Below, in pieces: positions 1-9,525 of a DNA stretch of 64,000 bases. Origin of the DNA: Robertkochia marina (GTDB taxonomy: Bacteria > Bacteroidota > Bacteroidia > Flavobacteriales > Flavobacteriaceae); contig NZ_SSMC01000001.1 in NCBI RefSeq assembly GCF_004799345.1, forward strand, positions 1 through 64,000. The letters run 5' to 3'. The notes under the pieces are model-generated. The model saw only the letters and a program-made list of their open reading frames with translations. It made no database searches and was not told the DNA's origin. The translations under genes were made by a program, and so were the position numbers. Position 1 is the stretch's first letter; each line of letters starts with the position of its first letter.

Positions 1-19
1 TTGTTGTTCAAAGCGGGTG

Positions 20-51
20 CAAATATAAGACGGGTTTTTGCTTCCCTCCAA
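20..51 (-). promoter_or_regulatory. Promoter for a gene lying left of the window
   Basis: Read on the minus strand there is TTG at 51-49, a 21-base spacer and TATATTTG at 27-20. This matches the Bacteroidetes -33/-7 pattern (TTG, TAnnTTTG). It points out of the window, so a minus-strand gene probably begins just left of base 1. The spacing and the full match to the -7 box make this one of the better promoter calls here. Confidence 0.5.
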
Positions 52-553
52 GCTTTTGGGTGTTAAAATTTGAAGAGTATTTGTAAGGAGTTAAAAATGA
101 AACGAGTAAAGCGAAAGATATTTGGAGAAAGAAGCCCCCATCCGTCAACACCCTCGGCATTGCTCCCTCGCGCCGGCTGGCAAAATACGGTATAACTTAC
201 TTAAACCACCCCGCCAGGGGCTGTTACTACTGATACGCTATTTAGGAAGAAGCCCTCCCCTCCGCGCAAAGCGCGGTATCCCCTCCCTCAGGGAGGGGAA
301 TTCAACTCCAAAACTGACTGATAATGGTGGATTCTAATACTTACGGCAGACGTTATAAAACGGAAAACCTCTTCCGCCGCCGCTTCGAGCGACGGCACGT
401 TCCCCTTCAAATAAGGGGAAGGGGATGTTACTTCGGATTAGCTTATTATTGCACGGCATTCGTCTACGAAAGAGAAAAAGAATTTCGTTCTCCTTCCCCT
501 AACCAGGGGAAGGTGTATGCCCGTTACTCCGGAATTACTATAGTAATAAAGAA
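52..553. other. Non-coding stretch with GC-rich inverted repeats
   Basis: About 500 bases without a believable gene. It holds short inverted repeats of the CCTCCCC/GGGGAGG and CCTTCCCC/GGGGAAGG type (for example around 265-300, 400-425 and 492-513). The last one is a perfect 8-bp stem with a six-base loop just beyond the stop of the porin gene and might help end its transcript, but it lacks a clear adjacent T-run. Open frames here are short and follow the repeat composition. Confidence 0.6.
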
Positions 554-2530
554 CTACGAAAAGAAATTCCAAACAAACCCGAACCTGATAATAAAGTCAC
601 GATAGGGGTAGTTCGGAGCTGAATAAAAGTTATACCCGGTAAAGGATGAATTAAAGTGCTCTGCCTTTAAATAGATCCTGGTGCGCTTAACCTTGGCATT
701 GATAAAGAAATCAAGCATCGGGAAATCGCCGATCTCCTCCTGGTTCTGAGCATAGAATTCTCCGAGCACCGGATTGTAAGCATTGGCAAAAAAGGAGGTG
801 AAGTATTTCAGAGTTATCCCGGTTTGAATAAACATGGCCTTCTTAAAGATCTCATTCTGGTAATACAGGGTATTTCGGGTCACGATCTCCGGTACATTCA
901 TCACCGGCTGATCCTGGGTGACATTTTGATACATCACTGTATTATACAGCCCAAAATTTCCCAACCGCAGGTCATTTTCAAATTTCACCTTGAGGTAGTT
1001 GATGGTACCATCGAGCTGATACGGACGAACCATCAAGCGATCCAGTTCATTCAACAGGGTAAGATCACCTTCAGGAGCAGTGGCAAAATAAGCCTTGTTA
1101 TCAATAACCGACCATGATGCTTCGAGGCGGCCCCATTTCTGAGATTCTAAGGCCGCTGTAAGGGTATTGTAATTCTCCTTGCTGAAGGTGTCTGTATTCT
1201 GCCAGTTGTAATTGGTATAATCACTTTGATAAAGCAGGTAATTAAAATCAGGCATTCTACTGGAACGATACAACATTCCTTCCAAACTAAGGTCTTTAGT
1301 AAACTGCAGGGTAGCGGAGGCATCCAGAAGATTTCCGCCAAGATCACCCACGATATTTTGAAGGGCGCGGACTTTTAAGTTCAAAGGCCCCCATTGTTTT
1401 TCCCAGCTTCCGCCTACGGCTACCTCGTCTTCCTTAAGAGCATTATCTATAAACTGGTCTTCAGTGATGACTACACTGGAGAAAAAGTAATTATAATTGA
1501 ACCAATTTACCTCGGCCGATAAATTCCCCAGGGCCTTCGACTCCCAACCTAATCCAAGCTTATTTTGCATCACCCTAAGCTTTGCCCTGTCGTTAATGGC
1601 CTCTGAAGTAAAGGCATCTCCGAAATAAAGCAGCGGACTGTCCTGTCGATATTCATAGGTCTTGGTCTCATAATTAAAGGTATGAGACAACCTGATACCG
1701 CGGTCACTTAGGCTGTCCTGCGGACGAATAAGCAAGAAGTCATGATCTACAACATAACGTTTACCTACCAGAAAGTTTTCCGCATTTTCGAAAAGTACAT
1801 CTACCCTGGCCCGATCAGTAAACTCCGACTCACCTTCGGTAAACTGAGAAGGAACCAACAGTCCGCCGTTTTCCTGATTTAAGAAATCCTGGGAGGTCAT
1901 ATGCGACCATACCCGGTATCTCCCGTTCGGACTTTTATAAGAGAATCCCATTCTGAAATTCCCGTTACTCGCCAGGTAATGCCGGTATTTTCCGAGCGAC
2001 CTTAATCCTTTATACCCAATAAACAGGTTCAGGTTCTTAGAAGTATTCAGGGTAAACAACGCATCGAGGTTCTGCCCCTGCTCCATGACCGTTTTAAAAT
2101 AGATCTCTGTGGTAGGGGTTGGAACGTGGTAGTAATTGATATCCTCTACCTCCAGGTATTGATAGTGTTTAGCCCGTGCCCCCATTCTAGGGTAAAGTCC
2201 CTGCCCTGACAAAGGCAGCCCAAGCGTATTGTATGGATGCCCCGCGTTCGAGAACGGAAGCAGTTCAAAATTATCTTTTCGAAGGTAATTGTGTTTGTAT
2301 TCTTTTTTGATCGTGAGCGTGGTATCAAACACTGAAGTATCTCTGGCAGCAGAGATGATCATATAATCGGTAATTGGCACTTCGAGCTCAGGTTTTTTCT
2401 GCTGCTCGAACCGTCTGCTAAAATTAAGGGTGGTATCCTGTATCTCCCGGGCTTCGGGACGTTGTGATTGACCATAGGATACTGAGGCACCTACGAAGAA
2501 CAATAAAAGCAGAAAAAATACAGGTCTCAT
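554..2530 (-). CDS. Putative outer-membrane porin
   Basis: A 658-residue protein with a clear signal peptide (residues 1-20, hydrophobic run ending in SYGQ) and then a long sequence rich in alternating polar and hydrophobic beta strands with many Tyr, Phe and Asn residues. It ends in phenylalanine and tryptophan-rich strands (FVWNFFS), as expected of an outer-membrane barrel. It resembles the Bacteroidetes 'putative porin' family of similar size; the match is from memory of the family pattern, not a search. There is no TonB box or plug domain, so it is unlikely to be a TonB-dependent receptor. It stands alone on the minus strand with repeat-rich DNA on both sides. The substrate is unknown. 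Confidence 0.75.
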   Translation of the reverse strand: MRPVFFLLLLFFVGASVSYGQSQRPEAREIQDTTLNFSRRFEQQKKPELEVPITDYMIISAARDTSVFDTTLTIKKEYKHNYLRKDNFELLPFSNAGHPYNTLGLPLSGQGLYPRMGARAKHYQYLEVEDINYYHVPTPTTEIYFKTVMEQGQNLDALFTLNTSKNLNLFIGYKGLRSLGKYRHYLASNGNFRMGFSYKSPNGRYRVWSHMTSQDFLNQENGGLLVPSQFTEGESEFTDRARVDVLFENAENFLVGKRYVVDHDFLLIRPQDSLSDRGIRLSHTFNYETKTYEYRQDSPLLYFGDAFTSEAINDRAKLRVMQNKLGLGWESKALGNLSAEVNWFNYNYFFSSVVITEDQFIDNALKEDEVAVGGSWEKQWGPLNLKVRALQNIVGDLGGNLLDASATLQFTKDLSLEGMLYRSSRMPDFNYLLYQSDYTNYNWQNTDTFSKENYNTLTAALESQKWGRLEASWSVIDNKAYFATAPEGDLTLLNELDRLMVRPYQLDGTINYLKVKFENDLRLGNFGLYNTVMYQNVTQDQPVMNVPEIVTRNTLYYQNEIFKKAMFIQTGITLKYFTSFFANAYNPVLGEFYAQNQEEIGDFPMLDFFINAKVKRTRIYLKAEHFNSSFTGYNFYSAPNYPYRDFIIRFGFVWNFFS

Positions 2531-2823
2531 TCAATGATTTTTGTGAAGCAAAGGTAGAATAATCCTTTAAAAAGCCCCATTGTTTTTTGAATCTGCCATA
2601 CACGAATTAAGGAGAGCTGTCTGCTGTGGCATGCCAGGCTGCTCGCTAGAACCCGCTCTACAAGCTACAGCTTAAGAATTTAATTTTTGACTTCTCATAA
2701 TTGATAGCCTTTACTTTTTTGCATTGCCCAACCCCGCCAGGGCTCACGAACACCTCTAAAACAATAGAAAGGGTGTGAGTAAAAAAGTAACATCACAGTG
2801 AAACCGAAACCATTGATCTAATG

Positions 2824-2887
2824 ACCACGCGCAGGCTGGCTCTATCGCTAAAAAGGTCTGCAAGACCTTTTCTTTACGCTCAGTCCT
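2824..2887 (-). repeat. Variable-stem intergenic element, copy 1
   Basis: On the minus strand the order is a flank with GAGCGTAAAG, a perfect 9-bp inverted repeat (AAAAGGTCT at 2851-2859, AGACCTTTT at 2863-2871, 3-base loop), then TAGCGATAGAGCCAGC and a GC-rich tail. The flanks match the other copies at 3094, 3190, 12955, 18660 and 44682, while the stem sequence is different. Confidence 0.7.
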
Positions 2888-3093
2888 GCCTAAGCAAGGT
2901 GAACCTGCCTACCGCAGGCAGGCTCACCACGCCTTCAGCGTGGCTTAAACAGCACCTGGCTTTTCACGGCAACTTCATCAAGCGGAGCCTGGCCTGCCAG
3001 AACCTGAGGACAGCTTTCTATACCTAACAAGAATTAAATTCAGTTAATCCAATTTGTGATGCTGGTTTGGAAGGGACGAATATTTGCAGCAGG

Positions 3094-3150
3094 ACCGAAC
3101 GGACATGTAAGGTTTAATAACCTTACATAGTGAGGGGCCAGATGGTGTGC
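3094..3150 (+). repeat. Variable-stem intergenic element, copy 2
   Basis: CCGAACG flank, a perfect 10-bp inverted repeat at 3105-3128 (ATGTAAGGTT / AACCTTACAT, loop TAAT), then ATAGTGAGGGGCCAGATGG. It has the same architecture as the other copies. Confidence 0.7.
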
Positions 3151-3189
3151 TGGATGTAAACCAAGCGGAAGTGCGGAGCATGAAGCAGG

Positions 3190-3251
3190 GCCGAGCGTTA
3201 AGAAAACAGCCTGTGGCTGTTTTTAGCGAAGGAGCCAGAAGGCGCGCCGGG
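3190..3251 (+). repeat. Variable-stem intergenic element, copy 3
   Basis: GCCGAGCGTTAAG flank, a perfect 9-bp inverted repeat at 3203-3223 (AAAACAGCC / GGCTGTTTT, loop TGT), then TAGCGAAGGAGCCAGAAGG and a GCGCGCC tail. It lies 40 bases after copy 2 in the same orientation, with a different stem. Confidence 0.7.
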
Positions 3252-3512
3252 AAAAAAAGTTAAGTATTACGGTTCGTTTTATTCGCGAATCTATTATTGT
3301 TCTAGATGAGCTCATGAGGGCTACGCCGTTGCATCAAGGCAAAATGAACAATAACTCATGCATGCAAAGCTTTTTATTATCGAGATTTATCGCTATAGCT
3401 CTATATAAGTAATATAGAATTCTAAAACTCTTTGAGATTATATTGCACTTTGGAATCTGGAAATGAGCTTAAAGTTTGATAATCCATCTTAGTAAATTAA
3501 AGCATAAAAAAA

Positions 3513-3532
3513 ACCGCCTCGATTGAGGCGGT
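3513..3532 (-). terminator. Terminator after the SusC/SusD operon
   Basis: Perfect 8-bp hairpin ACCGCCTC-GATT-GAGGCGGT flanked by A-runs on one side and T-runs on the other, 26 bases beyond the SusD stop. The flanks would let it work in both directions. Confidence 0.85.
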
Positions 3533-3557
3533 TTTTCATCTACATGATCACTAATGA

Positions 3558-4964
3558 TTAGTAACCTGGATTCTGTTCCATATTCGGGTTCAGGTCACGT
3601 TGTAGAACCGGAATTGGGAAGATGGTTTTAGGTTGTCCTGGAGCAGATGCTGCTTCATTAGGCATACCGGGTCTTCTCAGATTCAACTCATTCCTTAACA
3701 GGTCCATCCTTCTGAAACCTTCGAAACAAAGCTCCTTACGTCTTTCGTTCAGGATCTGATCAAGATCTACAGAACCAAGTGCAGTCAGACCTGCACGAGC
3801 ACGCAAGGCATTGATATCATTAACCGGAGTATCACCTACAGAGGTACCACCTCTAAAGTTTGCTTCCGCTCTTGTCAGGTACATCTCAGTGATTCGAATT
3901 ACCGGAGCATTATCACTATTGTTAATAGCTTCTGGGAATTTAGACGAGAACGGTCTCTCAGCACCCAATGCATCTGTTCCGATAACGGTCAATTCACTAT
4001 ATCTAAGGTCTCCAGCCTCTTCAGCAAAGGTGGCGATCAGGTTATCAGAATACGGAGCATCACCCCTTCCGGTGGGTACCGGAGAAGTAAGTCCAGACCA
4101 TCCCTGACCACTATCCTGACCATCAGCAGCTGTATTTACCAGGGTAAATACGTGCTCGGCATCAAGAGTGTTGTAGAAATCATAGTTCGAAGCCAGTGTA
4201 TAGTTAGGATTCTGGATCACCCTATTCGCATAATCGGCAGCTTCAGCCCAACGCTCCTGAATCAGGTACAATCTTGCCAAAAGTGCTTCTGCGGCACCTT
4301 TTGAAGCAATGGTACGATCTCCTCCATCAGCCAAAGCAGGGATAGCCTCTAAGAGATCCTGCTCGATCTGGGCCTGAACAGCACCCAAGGTAGCACGCTC
4401 AGGAAAAGAAACCTCACCTTCGAATGGCTCAGTCACCAGCGGCACAGAAAGGGTACCAGCGCCTGCAACCTGAAGGGGTTGAGCCCACCAGTTAGAAATG
4501 TTGTAATACACTAAAGCTCTTAAAAATTTGGCTTGTGCTACAACATTAGCCTTTTCTTCTTCAGTGAAATTAGGGTCGTCTACCAGGGGAGCATTCTTGA
4601 TAACAAGGTTCGCACCACCAATAGCTTCATAATTATCATCCCAAACGGCTGCAATAGAACCATTATCTGATAATGTAGTATACAATCTGATCTCATTAAA
4701 GGTAGGGAACGACCCCACAAAATCAATGTTATCCGCCATCCAGTCTCCCATCAACTGGTTGGTTCCGTTCAATACGTCGTCCTGTTGAGCGGTACTATAT
4801 ACACCTGTCAACACCCCAAGGGTTGTAGTTTCATTTGAGAAAGCCACTTCCTGAGTCAGGATATCCTCCGGAGCAAGATCAAGCTCATTGTCACACGCCA
4901 CCAAAAGAAGCGAGGCACAAGCGATCTTAGCTATATATTTTAAACTTTTCATATTTCGTCTCAT
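3558..4964 (-). CDS. SusD/RagB-family surface glycan- or nutrient-binding lipoprotein
   Basis: A 468-residue lipoprotein with a signal peptide and lipobox LLVAC near residue 24, so it should be lipid-anchored and exposed on the outer membrane. The family binds oligomeric nutrients over a SusC channel. Visible SusD features are the tetratricopeptide-like repeats in the first half, the 'LTRAEANFRGG' and 'RARAGL' segments, the 'ERRKELCFEGFRRMDLLR' region near residue 410 and the C-terminal 'PIPVLQRDLNPNMEQNPGY' typical of the family. It begins 10 bases after the SusC stop, so the two are co-transcribed. A start four codons later is also possible. No glycoside hydrolase or regulator sits beside it, so the ligand cannot be guessed. 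Confidence 0.93.
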   Translation of the reverse strand: MRRNMKSLKYIAKIACASLLLVACDNELDLAPEDILTQEVAFSNETTTLGVLTGVYSTAQQDDVLNGTNQLMGDWMADNIDFVGSFPTFNEIRLYTTLSDNGSIAAVWDDNYEAIGGANLVIKNAPLVDDPNFTEEEKANVVAQAKFLRALVYYNISNWWAQPLQVAGAGTLSVPLVTEPFEGEVSFPERATLGAVQAQIEQDLLEAIPALADGGDRTIASKGAAEALLARLYLIQERWAEAADYANRVIQNPNYTLASNYDFYNTLDAEHVFTLVNTAADGQDSGQGWSGLTSPVPTGRGDAPYSDNLIATFAEEAGDLRYSELTVIGTDALGAERPFSSKFPEAINNSDNAPVIRITEMYLTRAEANFRGGTSVGDTPVNDINALRARAGLTALGSVDLDQILNERRKELCFEGFRRMDLLRNELNLRRPGMPNEAASAPGQPKTIFPIPVLQRDLNPNMEQNPGY

Positions 4965-4974
4965 ATTTTATTTA

Positions 4975-7944
4975 TTAGAAGTTTAATCGCACACCTACAA
5001 GATAGGTTTTTGATTGTGGTGGAGTAAAGAAGCTCTCACCCTGACCTAAGTTACCAACAGTATCGGTAACTTCAGGATCGATACCATCCATATTATCTGC
5101 TTTAATAGTAAGCAGGTTGTTTGCCGTAAAATAGATTCTGGCTCCTGAAAGGAATCCTGACTTCTCAAGGAAAGATGTTGGCACACTATAACCAAGAGTC
5201 AGGTTCTTCAGACGAGCAAACGATCCATCTCTAAGTTGCGCTGTTGATCTTTGTGCAAAAGTACTGAAAGTTGAACTGCTGAAAGAAGGAACATAGGCCT
5301 CATCTCCAGGATTCTCCCAAACATCCAATAACTGTGCTCTCTTATTAAAGAAACCATTAGGGTTGTCTGTAAATCTCAATCCGTCGATCATAATATCATT
5401 CCCATAACTGAAGTTAAAGAAGAAATTAAGATCAAAGTTTTTCCATTTTAAGGTGTTCCTAAAACCTCCAACAAAATCAGGGTTGGCGTCTCCTACGATC
5501 ACACGATCATCGGCTGTTGGGGTTGTCGTTACATTCCCATCTTTATCCAACCATTCAGCATCACCGGTTTCAGGGTTAACCCCATTGTATCTGATCAGGT
5601 AGAATGTATTCACCGATTGACCTACGATAGCTCTCTGAGAAGCACTACCGCTGATAAATTCACGACCTTGATCATCAACGCTGGCACCTGGTAATGAAAG
5701 CACTTCGTTTTCATTGATACCAAGGTTAAGCGATGTTGTCCACTCAAAATCAGGAGTTCTGATGTTGACTGTATTCAGATCGATATCAAAACCTCTGTTC
5801 TCCATTTCACCTACGTTATCGGTGATCGAGTTCAGACCTCCGTTAGTTTGTGGAATCGGAACGTTAAGGATCAGATCAGTAGTGGTCTTATTATAGTAGT
5901 CAACGCTTAGGTTTACTCTGTTATTAAACATCCCAAGCTCAAATCCAATATCATATGATTTAGAACGTTCCCACTGAAGATCAGGATTCGCTGCAGAAAG
6001 CTGTCTCAAACCTGAAGCTCCGTTATAGTTAGAGATATTTCCTCCTTCAAAACGTGCCAAAGAAGCGAAATCTCCAATTCTGTCGTTACCAGCAGTACCG
6101 TAGTTTCCACGAAGCTTAAAAATATCGATCCAGTCAACATTCTCCATAAAACGCTCTGAAGAAAGCATCCACGCACCACCAACAGCCCAGAAGTTACCGT
6201 ATTTGTTGTTAGCACCAAATCTTGAAGAACCATCTCTTCTGAAAGATGCCTCGACGGTATACTTGTTATCGTAAGAATAGTTAGTTCTTGCGAAGTAACC
6301 TACAAGACGGCTACCTGTAACTGTATTGATCGTAGTTCCAGGTTCAGAACCAGAAACGGTGTTGATCTGATCGTCAGAAAGGAACCCTGTAGCACTTACG
6401 AAAATATCTCTGATATCGGTTTGCTCATAAGACATACCAGCTACAGCAGAAACATCGTGCTTGTTGGCAAATGTTTTATTCCAGTTCAGGGAGTTATTCC
6501 AAACCAGTTTGTTTTGCTGAGCTACATAATCATCTCCGTAACCTCCAGGGCTATTGATCTCAAAAGATCTTGAAAACTCTTCCAGAAGCACACGGTCAAT
6601 ACCGAAATCAGTTCTGAAATAAAGATCATCAGTAAAACTGATCTCTCCAAAGATATTACCAACAGTTCTGAAACTGTTCGAATCGTTAATATCTAAAGCT
6701 TCGATCGCAATTACGTTTGCAATAAACCCGGTATTAACAAAGTTTCCATTCTCGTCATAAGGCTCTACCCATGGCGTTTGAAGGAATGAACTTGTAAGTG
6801 GTGCGAAGGTAGAATTCTCAGAACCTACACGGTCGTTTCTGTTCTCCGTAACACTGAGGTTTACACCCATACGCAGCCAGTCGTTTGCTTCATGCGTAAG
6901 GTTTAATCTTCCACTCATACGGTTCAGATTGTTCCCTATAATAAAACCTTCCTGATCCTTATAGGTGAAACCAGTAAAGAAAGTGGTTTTCTCTCCACCA
7001 CCACTCACAGAAAAGTTAAGATCATTTGAAAGTCCGGTTCTCACCACATTAGGAGCCCAGTCAAAACCTCCCTGAGGATAATCCTCTGGTGTAGCTCCCG
7101 CGCGTTCAGCAACAAAACCTCTAAACTGATCTGCATCCATCATATCGAACAGATCTGTAGACTCCGACCATGAGGTAGACATATCCAGGGTAATCTTAGT
7201 CTTCTGATTTTTTCTACCAGACTTGGTAGTAATCAGTACAACCCCGTTAGACCCTCGAGAACCGTAGATGGCAGTTGCTGCAGCATCTTTAAGTACAGAA
7301 AAGGACTCAATGTCGTTCGGGTTAATATCTCCAAGCGGGTTCAGGGCTTGACCACCCTGACCTGAAGAAAGGTTAGCATCGTTCAACGGCACCCCATCAA
7401 CAACTACCAATGGTCTACCACCAGCGTTGATGGAAGCAACCCCACGAATCTTAATTACAGGTGCAGCACCAAGAATACCAGATGAATTTACCACCTGAAC
7501 CCCTGAAGCTTGTCCCTGAAGTAATTCTTGGGGAGCAACAGCAGGAATATCCTCGATCTGCTCACTTCCTACAATAGCTACACTTTGAACAAGTTTTTCT
7601 TTGGTTTGCTTACCATACCCAATCACTACTACTTCTTCGAGCGCTTGGGCATCTTCAACCAATTGTACATCAATCACACTAGAAGCACCGATAATACGCT
7701 CCTCAGTTTTCTGACCGATAAATGCAAAAACCAGGGTCTCCCCTTCACTGGCAACAATCGAATAGTTACCATTAAAATCTGTTTGGGTACCATTTGTAGT
7801 ACCCTTTACCAAAACACTAGCTCCCGGCAAAGGAAGTCCGTCCTGGTCGGTAACCGTACCAGTGATCGTCTTTTCCTGAGCAAACGAGAACTGCAGTGCG
7901 AACGCCATAAAAAGCGTCAACATCCAAGTAAACTTTGATCTCAT
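4975..7944 (-). CDS. SusC/RagA-family TonB-linked outer-membrane transporter
   Basis: A 989-residue protein with a signal peptide (about 1-22), a carboxypeptidase-regulatory-like domain (about 23-105, beginning EKTITGTVTDQDGLPLPGA), a plug with the SusC signature 'IYGSRGSNGVVLITTKSG' near residue 225, and a long beta barrel ending in VGVRLNF. It forms the channel that imports nutrients captured by the SusD partner encoded immediately downstream, using TonB energy. The first 55 residues are closely similar to the broken reading frame at 8471-8733, which points to an ancestral second locus. Regulation is not evident: no sigma/anti-sigma or hybrid two-component gene is adjacent. Confidence 0.95.
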   Translation of the reverse strand: MRSKFTWMLTLFMAFALQFSFAQEKTITGTVTDQDGLPLPGASVLVKGTTNGTQTDFNGNYSIVASEGETLVFAFIGQKTEERIIGASSVIDVQLVEDAQALEEVVVIGYGKQTKEKLVQSVAIVGSEQIEDIPAVAPQELLQGQASGVQVVNSSGILGAAPVIKIRGVASINAGGRPLVVVDGVPLNDANLSSGQGGQALNPLGDINPNDIESFSVLKDAAATAIYGSRGSNGVVLITTKSGRKNQKTKITLDMSTSWSESTDLFDMMDADQFRGFVAERAGATPEDYPQGGFDWAPNVVRTGLSNDLNFSVSGGGEKTTFFTGFTYKDQEGFIIGNNLNRMSGRLNLTHEANDWLRMGVNLSVTENRNDRVGSENSTFAPLTSSFLQTPWVEPYDENGNFVNTGFIANVIAIEALDINDSNSFRTVGNIFGEISFTDDLYFRTDFGIDRVLLEEFSRSFEINSPGGYGDDYVAQQNKLVWNNSLNWNKTFANKHDVSAVAGMSYEQTDIRDIFVSATGFLSDDQINTVSGSEPGTTINTVTGSRLVGYFARTNYSYDNKYTVEASFRRDGSSRFGANNKYGNFWAVGGAWMLSSERFMENVDWIDIFKLRGNYGTAGNDRIGDFASLARFEGGNISNYNGASGLRQLSAANPDLQWERSKSYDIGFELGMFNNRVNLSVDYYNKTTTDLILNVPIPQTNGGLNSITDNVGEMENRGFDIDLNTVNIRTPDFEWTTSLNLGINENEVLSLPGASVDDQGREFISGSASQRAIVGQSVNTFYLIRYNGVNPETGDAEWLDKDGNVTTTPTADDRVIVGDANPDFVGGFRNTLKWKNFDLNFFFNFSYGNDIMIDGLRFTDNPNGFFNKRAQLLDVWENPGDEAYVPSFSSSTFSTFAQRSTAQLRDGSFARLKNLTLGYSVPTSFLEKSGFLSGARIYFTANNLLTIKADNMDGIDPEVTDTVGNLGQGESFFTPPQSKTYLVGVRLNF

Positions 7945-8421
7945 ATTTAAATTAATTTGAATTAGCGAGGCGCTAAAGTCATCATTTAATATGAAAATTG
8001 CAACCCTCTGCCATAAATATTACCCATCGTTCAGCTTGAGAATGAGAGGTTCAGAAAATCCTCAATATGCTTTGGAAAATTAAGGTTTACCGCAAAAAAA
8101 AATGTATGTTATTAGTTATCTGGTAATTATGAAACTAAGAGACATCCTGGCTGAGCTATTATTCTTACATTTAAGAATATTTAGTTTGATTATTTGTCAT
8201 CAACAACATCTATGAATGTTTATAAATTGTTAAGATTATTTTGTTTAAGCTACCTGAAATATCATCAAATCCATAACAAAACACCCTTTCAACCTTCGGT
8301 TTTATCAACAAAAACAGTTAATTACAAGACATCCGGCACCTTTATCGCTTCTTTTTTGAGAACTAAAAGCGGGGTTTATCTTTCCTTTTTCCGTTAAACA
8401 CCTTCTGTTCAGGCCATAAAA
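7945..8421. other. Upstream region of the SusC/SusD operon
   Basis: About 480 AT-rich bases upstream of the SusC start with no convincing gene. The first 25 bases upstream of the start (TTTAAATTAATTTGAATTAG) are nearly repeated upstream of the SusC remnant at 8733, so part of the leader is shared between the two loci. I could not find a full TTG/TAnnTTTG promoter. Confidence 0.5.
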
Positions 8422-8447
8422 AAACTCCGGAAAACGATCCGGAGTTT
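8422..8447 (-). terminator. Terminator after the SusC/SusD remnant
   Basis: Perfect 9-bp hairpin AAACTCCGG / CCGGAGTTT with an 8-base loop, and A/T runs on both sides. It lies 24 bases past the residual SusD stop codon, where the operon's own terminator would have been, so it is probably inherited from the lost operon. Confidence 0.75.
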
Positions 8448-8470
8448 TATAAAGGTTATTATTCTCAATC

Positions 8471-8733
8471 TTAATTCTTGAACCACATGGGTGCATCCAG
8501 GAACTTTTGAGAAGGAATATTCGGATTGGACCCCATCTCATCAGGTGGATAAGAATACCTTCAGATCGATCTGGCTAACCGTACAAGAACCCTTAACAAG
8601 TACATTTGCCTCCGTCAAAGGAAGCCCTTCCTGATCGGTAATGGTACCGGTAATGATTTTTTCCTGAGCCATAGAGAACTGAAATGCCAACTTCGAAAAA
8701 CAGTGTCAACATACAAGCCAACTTTAACTTCAT
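8471..8733 (-). pseudogene. Collapsed SusC-SusD remnant
   Basis: Reading the minus strand from 8733 gives a start MKLKLACMLTLFF, then after a one-frame shift an AFQFSMAQEKIITGTITDQ segment and 'LPLTEANVLVKGS', closely matching the first 55 residues of the intact SusC at 4975-7944. After a short unrelated join near 8550-8580 the next frame reads YSYPPDEMGSNPNIPS and ends 'MWFKN' then stop, which is the typical C-terminus of a SusD protein (compare 'DLNPNMEQNPGY' in the neighbour). So one deletion appears to have removed almost all of susC and susD, leaving the first and last pieces. The leader and terminator are retained. It cannot make a working protein. Confidence 0.8.
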
Positions 8734-8891
8734 GATTTAAATTACCTTGAATTAGTGTATCCCAAAAGTTTAGAACATATATTAATACAACGCAACATTC
8801 ACTGCTCATAACAGATTGAAAAATTGATGAGTTACATCACCAAAACATCATTTTAAAGACAGTTTTGTACCTTGCGTCAGAATAAAAAGCC

Positions 8892-9494
8892 ATGGGTTTA
8901 AAAGGTAAATACAGTAGGTTACAACACGAAGCAGGTACTGATGAAGCAGGCAGAGGATGTCTGGCAGGCCCCGTTACTGCTGCCGCCGTGATACTTCCCG
9001 ACGATTTCAGACACCCTCACCTGAATGATTCTAAGCAACTCAGCAAAAAGAAGCGAGAAGAACTCAGGGTGATCATTGAGCGGGAAGCATTAACCTTTGC
9101 AGTAATTCACACCCCGCCGGCGGTAATTGACGAGATAAACATCTTAAAAGCATCTATAAAAAGCATGGATGAAGCCCTGGCACAGCTTACAACACCCCCG
9201 GAATTCATCGCTGTAGACGGCAATAAATTCACCCCTTTTGGCAATATTCCCCACGCCTGCATCATCAAGGGCGATGGCAAATACCTCAATATTGCTGCCG
9301 CCTCTGTGCTTGCCAAAACGTATCGGGATGAATTTATGGAGAACATCAGCCTGGAGCACCCGGAATATCAATGGAGTAAAAACAAGGGCTACCCCACCAG
9401 GGAGCATCGGGATGCGATCCTTAAGTTCGGTCCTACTGCCTATCACCGAAAATCTTTCCGCTTAATCCCTGAGCAATTGTCTCTTGACCTTTAA
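8892..9494 (+). CDS. rnhB: Ribonuclease HII
   Basis: A 200-residue enzyme of usual family length. It cleaves the RNA strand of RNA-DNA hybrids and starts removal of misincorporated ribonucleotides in the cytoplasm. The family signature is seen at residues 15-27 ([13 protein letters not shown]) with the first two acidic metal ligands D17 and E18; the third, D109, is in 'FIAVDGN', and a fourth acidic site follows '[12 protein letters not shown]'. The C-terminal '[11 protein letters not shown]' and 'YHRKSF' segments are also standard. It reads toward the propeller lipoprotein gene, which starts 31 bases later and has its own promoter-like site. Confidence 0.96.
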   Translation: MGLKGKYSRLQHEAGTDEAGRGCLAGPVTAAAVILPDDFRHPHLNDSKQLSKKKREELRVIIEREALTFAVIHTPPAVIDEINILKASIKSMDEALAQLTTPPEFIAVDGNKFTPFGNIPHACIIKGDGKYLNIAAASVLAKTYRDEFMENISLEHPEYQWSKNKGYPTREHRDAILKFGPTAYHRKSFRLIPEQLSLDL

Positions 9495-9508
9495 AATTAT
9501 ATTTTTGC
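9477..9508 (+). promoter_or_regulatory. Candidate promoter of the propeller lipoprotein gene
   Basis: TTG at 9477-9479, a 21-base spacer, and TATTTTTG at 9501-9508, matching the TTG / TAnnTTTG pattern. It overlaps the end of rnhB and lies 17 bases before the next start codon. Confidence 0.5.
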
Positions 9509-9525
9509 TACAAACCTGAACACCT

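Larger units (their letters stand above)
2531..3512. other. One-kilobase repeat-rich intergenic stretch
   Basis: Nothing here looks like a gene. The stretch contains three copies of the variable-stem repeat family (2824-2887, 3094-3150, 3190-3251), a palindromic CCTGCCTACCGCAGGCAGG-type motif near 2908-2927, and an AT-rich tail (3260-3500). The open frame at 2821-3027 lies exactly over the repeats and has no protein character. Confidence 0.6.

Noticed and set aside
122-605. Two overlapping plus-strand open frames left of the porin gene
   Set aside because: They lie over GC-rich inverted repeats and show no domain or coding character; the second runs into the 3' end of the real minus-strand gene.
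2821-3027. 68-residue plus-strand frame
   Set aside because: It is made of a variable-stem repeat and a CCTGCC palindrome, with no start or signal that fits a gene.
8305-8541. 78-residue minus-strand frame
   Set aside because: It starts inside the SusD remnant in the wrong frame and runs through the terminator hairpin.
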